Source: Bacteroidota bacterium (GTDB lineage: Bacteria > Bacteroidota > Rhodothermia > Rhodothermales > UBA10348). From it: a stretch of 6,706 nucleotides of DNA. Shown here piece after piece: positions 1-6,669 of the stretch (position 1 is its first letter; each line of letters begins with the position of its first letter). The translations under genes were made by a program, and so were the position numbers. The stretch spans positions 1 to 6,706 of the forward strand of contig JAQCDI010000147.1 in the NCBI GenBank assembly GCA_027620595.1, given 5' to 3'. The notes beneath the pieces are model-generated. The model was not told the origin of the DNA. It ran no database searches and saw nothing but the letters and a program-made list of their open reading frames with translations.

Positions 1-92
1 TGCGAGGTACCGCGCAATTTGGGTGGTAGAAGTACGTATTCCTTGAATGTGCTTGCCGATACCGGTCCGGATTGCCACCTTTCGTAATCCCA

Positions 93-1985
93 ATGGAAAT
101 CCTTGTGAGCGAGCACCCGCATCGGACCCGAACCCTGGAACAACTTCTGCTGGAAGTCCAACTCTGCCGCCGGGAGCGCCAGGATGCCCTTCATGCGCTG
201 GAGCGTCTGCAGCAGGAGCTCACGGACATCCAGGCCTTCTCCCACATCGGAACGTGGCGTCGGGAGGCTGACAGCGATGTGCCCATCTGGTCCGATCGAA
301 CGTATCAGATCCATGGCATACCCCTAGGGATGCCCCTCAACCGGGCAAAGGTCCTGAGTCTGGTACACGACGAGGATCGGGACCGGGTACGGAGCGCCTT
401 CGACGAAGCCATCGAGAAAAGCGAGGCCTTCCGGATCGTATTCCGGATCCAGCGACCGGACGGAGCCGTGCGTGTTTTGCATACCGACAACCTGGTGACG
501 ATCGATCCACGAACCGGGAAGACGGTGGTGCACGGTGTGGTACATGACATCACGGACCCCATGGATATTGCCGACCGGCCTTTGGCAGCCGTGGGACCAT
601 TTCCTGAGCACTGCCTGGTGGTCAACGTGGAGGGTATCGTACTGCGAAGCAACGGCATCATGCGGGAGTCCCTGGTCCATTCGGAACCGGGTGGGTCCGT
701 GTTCCGGTTGTTCGCAGCGGGGGAGTGCCACGAGGCGCTCGAGGCGGCCATGGACGAGGTAGAGGCCGGAAAGGGCCCTTGCCGGGTTTCGCTGGTGGTC
801 GAAGGCGAAGACGAACACGTTACCTCGTGGTACACCGTCCAGTCGTGGAACGAGGGAGAACGGCTCAATGGGTTCATCATTGCCCCGGAACGGAATGACA
901 CCCTGGCGCCCCTGCCCAGGGAAAAGGATGCGACTGGTCTGGGAAGAGCGACCACTCCGATTTCGGGTGCCTGGGAGTTCGAGGTGGCCACAGCGGAAGC
1001 CATCTGGTCGGGCGGAATGTACGAGATCCTCGATATGCCCCCGACCGATCCGCCGCTGTCGGCCGAAGCTTTCCGGAGCATGGTCCACCCGGAGGATGAG
1101 GCGTACTATCGGTCCCGACTGGAGTCCTTCCAAGCCAACAAGCAGCCCTTGACCCTGACATTCCGCATCATTTCCGCGAAAGGTGTAGAGAAGCGGGTTT
1201 CCGCCCACGTGGAAGCCATTTCCCGCACCGGACCCTTTTCCCATGCCTTCGGGACCCTGATGGATATATCGACGCAGGATGCCCTCTACGGTGCAGCCCG
1301 GGAACAGGAACTCCAGGTGCGCACCCTGCAGCAGTCGCTTGGACAGATGAACCTGCGGCTGTTGGAGTCCAATCTGCGGTTGAGCAAGGCACAGGAAGAT
1401 GAGCGTGCCCGAATCGCCGAGAATCTGCATGACCATGCCGGAGGCCTGATCACCTCATTGAACTTGATCGTGAGTCAGATGGCGGAGGACGGTGTGGAAG
1501 ACCATCTGGCGTCGGCTCGACGGATGCTGGACGAACTGGGAAACCGGATCCGGCAGACCACACGGCAACTGCGACCGAATGTCCTTTCCCGATTCGGTAT
1601 TGAAGCGGCCATCCAGGAGCTCAGTCAGGACATGAGTTCATTGGCCGGACTCGAACTCCAACTGGATACCCGGAACCCCGGCATCCGGATGGACGGCCGG
1701 ACCACCACGTTGACTTTCCGGATTGCGCGCGAGGCGATGATGAATGTGGTCCGGCATGCAGAAGCCACGACGATGTGGGTCACGTTCGGGCCCCTGGACG
1801 ACCAAATCGTCCTGCGCATCGAGGACGACGGCCACGGGTTCGATCTGGAACGGGCGCTGTCAGATTCTTCCATCGGACTTGAATCCATGTATGACAGAGC
1901 CGATTCCATAGATGGTCGATTGATAATCCGCCCTCGAACCGGAGGAGGAACCACGGTAGAATTGCAGATTCCGAAACGCGGTTGA
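93..1985 (+). CDS. PAS-domain sensor histidine kinase, HisKA_3 (NarX/DesK-like) class
   Basis: Cytoplasmic sensor kinase of 630 residues that should autophosphorylate on His and pass the phosphate to the regulator encoded next. No membrane segment or signal peptide is visible. Residues are counted from the ATG at 93. A short N-terminal coiled coil (about 15-43) is followed by a PAS domain (about 48-154), a diverged PAS-like segment (about 168-265), and another PAS domain (about 291-394). Both clear PAS domains start with a G-x-W motif and a W-S-x-x-x-Y-x-I motif. A coiled linker (about 398-438) leads to the dimerisation H-box ERARIAENLHDHAGG with phosphoacceptor H446. The LRPNVLSRFGIEAAI segment follows at about 493. 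The ATPase domain (about 539-627) has the N-box with N551, the D-D-G-H-G box with D578, GLESM at 595, and GGGTTVEL near the end. The start is uncertain: TTG at 72 and GTG at 105 are in frame, and none has a good ribosome site. The signal sensed is unknown. Confidence 0.95.
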   Translation: MEILVSEHPHRTRTLEQLLLEVQLCRRERQDALHALERLQQELTDIQAFSHIGTWRREADSDVPIWSDRTYQIHGIPLGMPLNRAKVLSLVHDEDRDRVRSAFDEAIEKSEAFRIVFRIQRPDGAVRVLHTDNLVTIDPRTGKTVVHGVVHDITDPMDIADRPLAAVGPFPEHCLVVNVEGIVLRSNGIMRESLVHSEPGGSVFRLFAAGECHEALEAAMDEVEAGKGPCRVSLVVEGEDEHVTSWYTVQSWNEGERLNGFIIAPERNDTLAPLPREKDATGLGRATTPISGAWEFEVATAEAIWSGGMYEILDMPPTDPPLSAEAFRSMVHPEDEAYYRSRLESFQANKQPLTLTFRIISAKGVEKRVSAHVEAISRTGPFSHAFGTLMDISTQDALYGAAREQELQVRTLQQSLGQMNLRLLESNLRLSKAQEDERARIAENLHDHAGGLITSLNLIVSQMAEDGVEDHLASARRMLDELGNRIRQTTRQLRPNVLSRFGIEAAIQELSQDMSSLAGLELQLDTRNPGIRMDGRTTTLTFRIAREAMMNVVRHAEATTMWVTFGPLDDQIVLRIEDDGHGFDLERALSDSSIGLESMYDRADSIDGRLIIRPRTGGGTTVELQIPKRG

Positions 1986-2070
1986 AATCGCCGACAGGCG
2001 TGTCGTAACCGATGGGGTTTCTACGTTTCTATCGACAGGTACCTACTCCTCCTGCCAAACTCCGGAATCC

Positions 2071-2709
2071 ATGGCAACCATCCTCATCATCGAGGATCAC
2101 CCGCTGGTGCGTGAAGGCATCCGCTCCTATCTGGAACGTTCCTCGTTCCACAAAGTGGTCGGAGAATGCGCTTCCGGCCTGACGGGACTTGCCAAAGTGG
2201 GAGAATTGAGGCCGGACGTGGTACTGGTGGATCTCCGAATCCCCGAAATGGACGGTATCGAGGTACTCCGCAGGATCCGCCAGGACTATCCCCTCATCAA
2301 GATCCTGGTCGTTTCGATGCATGCCGGATCGGCCTACGTGACCCGCGCTGTTCGCAACGGGGCGCATGGCTATCTGCTGAAGAACTCCGATATCCGGGAT
2401 CTGTCCCAAGCCATCGACACGATCATGTCGGGCGGGACCTGGTTCAGCCCCACGATTGCGGCGGCCATAGATGAGAACGGTCGTGTTGCCGACCCGTACG
2501 AGGACCTGACGACCCGGGAACGGGAGGTGCTGCAGCTGGTGGCCGAAGGCAAGACAGCCACGGACATCCGGGACATCCTCTACATCAGCGCCCGGACGGT
2601 CGAAAAACACCGGTCCAACCTGATGAAAAAGCTGGGATTGAAATCCCACGCCGAAGTGATCCGCTACGCACTACAACGGGGATTGATACCCATAATCGGC
2701 CCCGGTTGA
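2071..2709 (+). CDS. NarL/FixJ-family response regulator (REC + LuxR-type HTH)
   Basis: Transcription regulator of 212 residues and the probable phosphorylation target of the upstream kinase. It lies 85 bases downstream on the same strand, and HisKA_3 kinases typically pair with this regulator family. The receiver domain (about 1-120) has the acidic pocket E8/D9, phosphoacceptor D54 in VLVDLRIPEMDG, switch residue S82 in VVSMHA, and conserved K104 in YLLK. A linker leads to a LuxR-type helix-turn-helix (about 144-206) starting LTTREREVLQLVAEGKT, with the recognition part around ISARTVEKHRSNLMKKL. The length is normal for the family and all catalytic receiver positions are present, so it should be phosphorylatable. 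A weak GGA at 2064-2066 precedes the ATG, and the N-terminus MATILIIEDHPLV is typical, so the start is secure. Target genes cannot be read from the sequence. Confidence 0.96.
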   Translation: MATILIIEDHPLVREGIRSYLERSSFHKVVGECASGLTGLAKVGELRPDVVLVDLRIPEMDGIEVLRRIRQDYPLIKILVVSMHAGSAYVTRAVRNGAHGYLLKNSDIRDLSQAIDTIMSGGTWFSPTIAAAIDENGRVADPYEDLTTREREVLQLVAEGKTATDIRDILYISARTVEKHRSNLMKKLGLKSHAEVIRYALQRGLIPIIGPG

Positions 2710-2727
2710 ACCCTGCACGGACCGGGC
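2699..2727. terminator. Possible weak hairpin between convergent genes
   Basis: CCCGGT at 2701-2706 can pair with ACCGGG at 2721-2726 across a 14-base loop, extendable by one G-C pair past a bulged C. It sits at the junction of the convergent regulator and dehydrogenase genes and overlaps the regulator's stop codon. There is no T-tract on either strand, so intrinsic termination is doubtful. Confidence 0.2.
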
Positions 2728-2737
2728 AGCCAGGTAT

Positions 2738-4192
2738 TTACTCTATGCCGCCCAGGCAGACGTACTTGGTCTCGAGGTATTCATCCATGCCGTACTTCGA
2801 GCCTTCCCGGCCGATGCCGGACTCCTTGACCCCTCCGAAAGGTGCCACGGCCGTGGAGATCATCCCGGTATTAACCCCGACCATGCCGTATTCCAACGCT
2901 TCAGGCACCCGCCACGACCGAGCGTTTTCCCGCGTGTAGACGTAGGCAGCCAGCCCGTACCGGGTATCATTGGCGCGTCGGATCACTTCGTCCTCGTCGC
3001 GGAACGTCGTGATGGCCGAAACAGGCCCGAAGATCTCTTCCTGGAAGATGTCCATGCCGTCTTCGATACCCGACAGCAGGGTCGGTTCGTAGTAGGTTCG
3101 CCCCATTGCATGTCGGGAGCCTCCGGTTCGAAGGGTGGCGCCGCGGTCCCGGGCATCCGCCACCAGGCGTTCCACCTTGGCCACGGCCGCTTCGTTGATG
3201 AGCGGCCCGATATCCGACGACTCGTCCACCCCGGGCCCCACCTGCAAGGTGCGGGTCCGACCGGTGAGGCGCACCGTGAATTCCTCGGCCACGCGTTCAT
3301 GGACATAAATGCGGTTGGCACAGACGCACGTCTGGCCGGCGTTACGATACTTCGAGGCCACGGCGCCTTCGACGGCGGCCTCCAGGTCGGCATCGTCAAA
3401 CACGATGAAAGGCGCATTTCCACCCAGCTCCAGGGACACGCGTTTGACCGTGTCCGCTGCGCCGCGCAGCAACAACTTGCCTACGCGGGTCGAACCGGTG
3501 AAAGACACCTTCCGAACGGCAGGACTGGACAGGATCACCTCCCCTGCCGCGGCCGCATCCGCGGTAGTGATCACATTCAGGACGCCGGCGGGGAATCCTG
3601 CATCTTCGGCAAGGCGCGCCAGCGCAAGGGCTGTCAAGGGCGTGAACTCCGAGGGCTTGATGATGACCGTACAGCCGGCGGCCAGGGCAGGCGCCACCTT
3701 GCGCGTGATCATGGCCGCCGGGAAATTCCACGGTGTGATGGCCGCCACGACGCCGACCGGCTGTTTCAAGGCCAGAATGCGCTTGTCGGTCATGTGCGGG
3801 GGAATGATGTCCCCGTACACGCGAGGGGCTTCCTCGGCAAACCATGCAATGAAGGAAGCCGCGTAGCGGATTTCTCCCCGGGATTCCTTCAAGGGCTTGC
3901 CCTGCTCCAGGGTCATCAGGAGCGCCAGATCCTCCTCGTTGGCCAGCACGAGGTCATGCCAGCGACGAAGCAGCGTGGCACGCTGGGCGGCCGTCCGGGC
4001 GCTCCAGGCCGGAAAGGCCGCTTCGGCAGCGTTGATGGCCGAATCCACATCCTTCGGCCCCAGATCCGGAACCGTGGTCAGCTCCGCGCCGTCTGCGGGG
4101 TTGGTGACCGCAAACCGGTCTCCCGAATCCGCAGACACCCAGTGTCCGTTCACAAAAGCATTGTCACGAAGCAGATCTTCTACAGCCAGCAT
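2738..4192 (-). CDS. gabD: Succinate-semialdehyde dehydrogenase (aldehyde dehydrogenase family)
   Basis: Cytoplasmic aldehyde dehydrogenase of 484 residues, predicted to oxidise succinate semialdehyde to succinate, the last step of GABA and 4-hydroxybutyrate breakdown. The fold is complete. It has TPWNFP with N156, the cofactor-binding IIKPSEFTPLTA with K179 and E182, the FTGST turn, general base E255 in LELGGNAP, and catalytic C289 in the GabD signature NAGQTCVCANR. E386 lies in EEIFGP. E182 occupies the position where a glutamate favours NAD+ over NADP+ in many aldehyde dehydrogenases, so NAD+ preference is inferred. An in-frame TTG lies 15 bases upstream, but GGAGAG overlaps that codon and lies 7 bases before the ATG at 4192, so I chose the ATG. 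It converges on the regulator gene and diverges from the receptor gene. No GABA transaminase or transporter is nearby. A related semialdehyde substrate is possible. Confidence 0.93.
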   Translation of the reverse strand: MLAVEDLLRDNAFVNGHWVSADSGDRFAVTNPADGAELTTVPDLGPKDVDSAINAAEAAFPAWSARTAAQRATLLRRWHDLVLANEEDLALLMTLEQGKPLKESRGEIRYAASFIAWFAEEAPRVYGDIIPPHMTDKRILALKQPVGVVAAITPWNFPAAMITRKVAPALAAGCTVIIKPSEFTPLTALALARLAEDAGFPAGVLNVITTADAAAAGEVILSSPAVRKVSFTGSTRVGKLLLRGAADTVKRVSLELGGNAPFIVFDDADLEAAVEGAVASKYRNAGQTCVCANRIYVHERVAEEFTVRLTGRTRTLQVGPGVDESSDIGPLINEAAVAKVERLVADARDRGATLRTGGSRHAMGRTYYEPTLLSGIEDGMDIFQEEIFGPVSAITTFRDEDEVIRRANDTRYGLAAYVYTRENARSWRVPEALEYGMVGVNTGMISTAVAPFGGVKESGIGREGSKYGMDEYLETKYVCLGGIE

Positions 4193-5783
4193 GGGTGTTC
4201 TCTCCAAAGGATTCCGGTCAATTCGCGCTCAGCGACCAAGCGTACCCGCAACCGCGCATTGGTGGATTGTATGGAGCCTGATGGTCCTCGTTCCATCCTT
4301 GGCGCAGGCACAGGCGTCAATGCTCAGCGGGATCGTCCAGGACGAAGAGTCGGGCGAACCCCTGTCCGGGGCGTTGCTGGTTGCTGGCCCCTCCGGACCT
4401 ACGGCCATTTCGGATGCCAGGGGACGATTTTCCCTTCGCTGGGGCATGGGGAGGGTGGATTCGGTCCATGTTCGACTCCTCGGGTATCGGCCCCTGAGCA
4501 TGCCGATTCAACTCGGGATGCTTTCGGGTGAACCGCTGATCATCCGGTTGAAGCCGGCGCCGGTGCGCCTCGATGGCATCACGATATCGGCCACGCGGGA
4601 GGCCCGGGATCGAAGCGAAGTGCCGATGGCCGTGGACCGTCTGGATGGACGGACGATCGAACGCCTCAACCCTGCCCATCCCTCGCGCATTGCCAACCGC
4701 ATCCCGGGCGTATGGATCAACGCCACGGAAGGGGAAGGGCACATGACGGCCATCCGGCAACCCTTGTCCCTGCTCCCCCAGTACCTGTTCCTGGAAAACG
4801 GTATTCCGACCCGATCCACAGGCTTCTTCAATCACAATGCCCTGTTTGAAGTCAACCTGGCCCAGGCTTCGGCACTGGAGATCATCAAAGGACCCGGCAC
4901 CGCGTTGTACGGCAGCGATGCCATTGGTGGGGTCATCAACATCGAGACCGGCACCCTTCCGTCAGAATCGGGCGGGGCGGTCACGGCCGAAGGGGGATCG
5001 TTCGGATTCCGCCGCCTGTTGGCCACTGGTGCGTCCGTAGGCGAGCGGAATGGCTTTCGTGGCGATGTGAACTGGACGGCTTCCGATGGCTGGCGACGCG
5101 GCACCGCATATGACCGATTCAGCACAACCCTGTCCTGGCAGCGGACCTTTGGCGGGTCAGGGCGGATTCGGACCGTGGCCACGTATACCGATGTGCAGCA
5201 ACATCCTGCAGGGATCGCAGCCATATCGACGGCCGACTACGAATCCGACCCCCGCACCCACTACACGCCGGTGTCCTACCGCAATGTGACGGCCGTTCGT
5301 GTGTCGTCAGCCATCGAACGCTGGTCCGCCAACACCCTCTGGAGCGTCACGCCATTCTTCCGCTATTCCCGCATGGACCTCATCCCCAACTGGGCGCTGG
5401 CGTTCGACCCGGCCATCTGGGAGGTGCACAACTACTCGTTCGGCACCCAGTTGCGCTACCGGCGTTTCGTTCCGTCACTGGGCTTGAGCTGGATTGCCGG
5501 CACCGACCTGGACATCAGCCCGGGTCGCAGGACAGAAACGGAGGTCGTGGCCGAGCGCGTCGACGGACTGTTTGTGGCCGTTACACCCGCCGGACTGCAG
5601 TACGACTACGACGTGACGTTCGGACAGGCGGCACCGTATGTGCATTCCGAATGGCAGGCCACGTCCCGCTTGCGGCTCAACGGTGGGTTGCGCCTGGACC
5701 TGGCCATGTTCGACTATGAGAATCGGCTTTCCGCGGTTCGCACCAGCGCCCGCCCTCCCAGCGTGTCACCTACAGTCACTTGA
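4191..5783 (+). CDS. TonB-dependent outer-membrane receptor, 5' part (frameshifted gene)
   Basis: N-terminal 530 residues of a TonB-dependent receptor, an outer-membrane gated channel that imports ligands such as metal chelates or vitamins using TonB energy. From the ATG at 4191 there is a basic n-region, a hydrophobic core WWIVWSLMVLVPSLA (about 24-38), and an AQA signal-peptidase site near 38-42. A carboxypeptidase-regulatory-like domain (about 44-122) follows, with SGEPLSGALLV, GRFSLRW and VRLLGYRPL. A TonB-box-like DGITISATR lies at 128-136. The plug domain (about 137-253) contains PQYLFLENGIPTRSTGFFN and IIKGPGTALYGSDAIGGVINI. Barrel strands start near 262. The true frame is lost between 5720 and 5781, so the last residues before the stop at 5781-5783 are out of frame. 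The rest continues in the next entry. The plug resembles FecA/siderophore-type receptors, but the ligand is not determined. No Shine-Dalgarno is seen before the ATG, and no other in-frame start leaves a full signal peptide. Confidence 0.88.
   Translation: MGVLSKGFRSIRAQRPSVPATAHWWIVWSLMVLVPSLAQAQASMLSGIVQDEESGEPLSGALLVAGPSGPTAISDARGRFSLRWGMGRVDSVHVRLLGYRPLSMPIQLGMLSGEPLIIRLKPAPVRLDGITISATREARDRSEVPMAVDRLDGRTIERLNPAHPSRIANRIPGVWINATEGEGHMTAIRQPLSLLPQYLFLENGIPTRSTGFFNHNALFEVNLAQASALEIIKGPGTALYGSDAIGGVINIETGTLPSESGGAVTAEGGSFGFRRLLATGASVGERNGFRGDVNWTASDGWRRGTAYDRFSTTLSWQRTFGGSGRIRTVATYTDVQQHPAGIAAISTADYESDPRTHYTPVSYRNVTAVRVSSAIERWSANTLWSVTPFFRYSRMDLIPNWALAFDPAIWEVHNYSFGTQLRYRRFVPSLGLSWIAGTDLDISPGRRTETEVVAERVDGLFVAVTPAGLQYDYDVTFGQAAPYVHSEWQATSRLRLNGGLRLDLAMFDYENRLSAVRTSARPPSVSPTVT
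4200..4205 (-). promoter_or_regulatory. Ribosome binding site of the dehydrogenase gene
   Basis: On the minus strand GGAGAG ends 7 bases before the ATG at 4192. It is the clearest Shine-Dalgarno sequence in the window. It decides the start, because it overlaps the alternative TTG at 4207 and could not serve that codon. Confidence 0.75.
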
Positions 5784-6529
5784 GCCCCAAACTGGGCGGC
5801 GTGTACCGGGCGTCGGAATCGCTCAATGTCTTTGCCTCCTGGCGGCATGCCTTCCGCGTCCCGGACGAACGGCAGGTGTTCCGTCAGGGCGCAGCCCGAT
5901 CATCGATCGGGCTGCGCCCGGTCCGCGCCGACAACATCGAGACCGGTGTGCGATGGCAGCAGGCCCGCGTCGGCATCGACGTTACTGCATTCAGCCTGCG
6001 CAAGGGCGACGACATCGTGACGTTCAACTACGAGGACGGCAGCCGGGGCAGTGTGAACACGGGGGAAACCCTGCACAGGGGCCTCGAAACCGGTGTCCGG
6101 ATCGAGCCGACCCGGGACCTGAGGGTTTCCGGTGCCTGGACGCTTTCCCGCCACACGTTCGAGGAATGGGTCACCGAACTGGGCCAGGACTATTCGGGCA
6201 ACGAGATGGACGTGGCGCCCCGACACCTGCTGCAGGCCGAGGTTTCGTGGACAGCACCCTGGCTGGAAGGCATCGAGTGGGGCCTCGAGGTCCATCGCGT
6301 GGGCTCCTACTGGATGAATCCCGAGAATACCGTCGAGTACGAAGGGCACACGCTCCTGCATGCCCGCCTGCACGCGCAGCTCACCGACCGCTGGTTGCTC
6401 CTGGCCCGCGTTGAGAATGTGACGGATCGGCTGTATGCCCAGCGCGCCCTGACGAACGCCTTCCGTGGGGACGAATGGGCGCCCGGACTGCCGCGATCCG
6501 TCAATGTGGCCTTGCGGGCCTCCTTCTGA
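5780..6529 (+). CDS. TonB-dependent receptor, 3' barrel part (frameshifted continuation)
   Basis: C-terminal part of the same receptor, read in the frame one base back. The frame is open from 5720. The TTG at 5780 is only the first possible start codon and is probably not used. Reading upstream of it gives QRVTYSH running into LSPKLGGVYRASESLNVFASW, a barrel-strand pattern common in these receptors. It continues with AFRVPDERQVFRQG, RADNIETGVRW, an NTGETLHRGLETGVR strand pair, RVENVTDRLYAQRAL and a C-terminal phenylalanine, the usual outer-membrane barrel ending. Restoring one base gives a single product of 779 residues, normal for the family. Alone this part lacks a signal peptide and plug and could not act as a receptor. 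The simplest explanation is a one-base deletion, either real or a sequencing error in a C-rich run. Confidence 0.85.
   Translation: MSPKLGGVYRASESLNVFASWRHAFRVPDERQVFRQGAARSSIGLRPVRADNIETGVRWQQARVGIDVTAFSLRKGDDIVTFNYEDGSRGSVNTGETLHRGLETGVRIEPTRDLRVSGAWTLSRHTFEEWVTELGQDYSGNEMDVAPRHLLQAEVSWTAPWLEGIEWGLEVHRVGSYWMNPENTVEYEGHTLLHARLHAQLTDRWLLLARVENVTDRLYAQRALTNAFRGDEWAPGLPRSVNVALRASF
5887..5919. repeat. Perfect 15-bp inverted repeat inside the receptor coding sequence
   Basis: GGGCGCAGCCCGATC at 5887-5901 is the exact reverse complement of 5905-5919, with only ATC (5902-5904) between. RNA from either strand could form a very stable GC-rich hairpin. It encodes roughly QGAARSSIGLRP of the receptor in frame. 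There is no T-tract after it on either strand, so it is not an evident intrinsic terminator. I find no second copy in the window. Confidence 0.9.
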
Positions 6530-6539
6530 CGTCCGGGCA

Positions 6540-6573
6540 TAAAAAACGGCCCCTCCTTCGCAGGAAAGACCGT
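6540..6573 (-). terminator. Intrinsic terminator downstream of tRNA-Ala
   Basis: On the minus strand a 12-bp stem (arms 6573-6562 and 6557-6546, three of the pairs G-U) closes a GCGA tetraloop and runs into six T residues (6546-6541). It lies 24 bases beyond the 3' end of the tRNA gene. On the plus strand the G-U pairs become C-A mismatches and no T-tract follows, so it is directional and does not clearly serve the receptor gene. Confidence 0.8.
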
Positions 6574-6596
6574 CATATCGGACATCGATGACCGTG

Positions 6597-6669
6597 TGGA
6601 GCTAAGCGGATTCGAACCGCTGACCTTCTCATTGCGAACGAGACGCTCTACCAACTGAGCTATAGCCCC
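6597..6669 (-). tRNA. tRNA-Ala, anticodon CGC
   Basis: A complete 73-base cloverleaf can be folded by hand. The acceptor stem is GGGGCTA with TAGCTCC, and the discriminator is A. The D-arm is GCTC-AGTTGGTA-GAGC. The anticodon arm is TCTCG-TTCGCAA-TGAGA, with anticodon CGC at 6636-6634 reading GCG alanine codons. The variable loop is AGGTC, and the T-arm is AGCGG-TTCGAAT-CCGCT. The acceptor stem has the G3:U70 pair that is the known identity element for alanyl-tRNA synthetase, which supports the assignment independently of the anticodon. CCA is not encoded: the bases after the discriminator read CAC, so CCA must be added after transcription. Only 37 bases of upstream sequence remain in the window, and I see no convincing promoter there. 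Confidence 0.96.

Noticed and set aside
18..45. TTTG at 18-21 with TA-rich bases at 37-45 as a kinase promoter
   Set aside because: The -7 match is poor and the sequence before it is truncated by the window edge.
324..1436. 370-codon minus-strand frame opposite the kinase
   Set aside because: The sense strand encodes clear PAS domains across this region. The antisense product shows no recognisable motif.
2022..2029. TACGTTTC, near the Bacteroidota -7 consensus TAnnTTTG, before the response regulator
   Set aside because: One mismatch and no TTTG-like -33 element at the right distance. The kinase-regulator gap needs no separate promoter.
4237..4244. Minus-strand TACGCTTG, 5 of 6 to TAnnTTTG, 45 bases before the dehydrogenase ATG
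   Set aside because: The position is plausible, but no -33 TTTG lies upstream, and one such near match is expected by chance.
3110..4531. Long plus-strand open frame (473 codons) across the dehydrogenase gene
   Set aside because: It is antisense to a clearly coding aldehyde dehydrogenase, is Arg/Gly/His-rich without domains, and reflects high GC.
5745..5775. Programmed -1 ribosomal frameshift in the receptor
   Set aside because: No slippery heptamer in the correct frame and no hairpin at 5-10 bases. The 5887-5919 palindrome is too distant.
5638..6414. 258-codon plus-strand frame overlapping the receptor
   Set aside because: It is out of frame with both recognisable receptor parts and shows no family motif. 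It is a GC-driven shadow.
6481..6538. 8-bp inverted repeat GCCCGGAC / GTCCGGGC spanning the receptor stop codon
   Set aside because: The arms are 42 bases apart with no following T-tract, so termination or regulation is unsupported.
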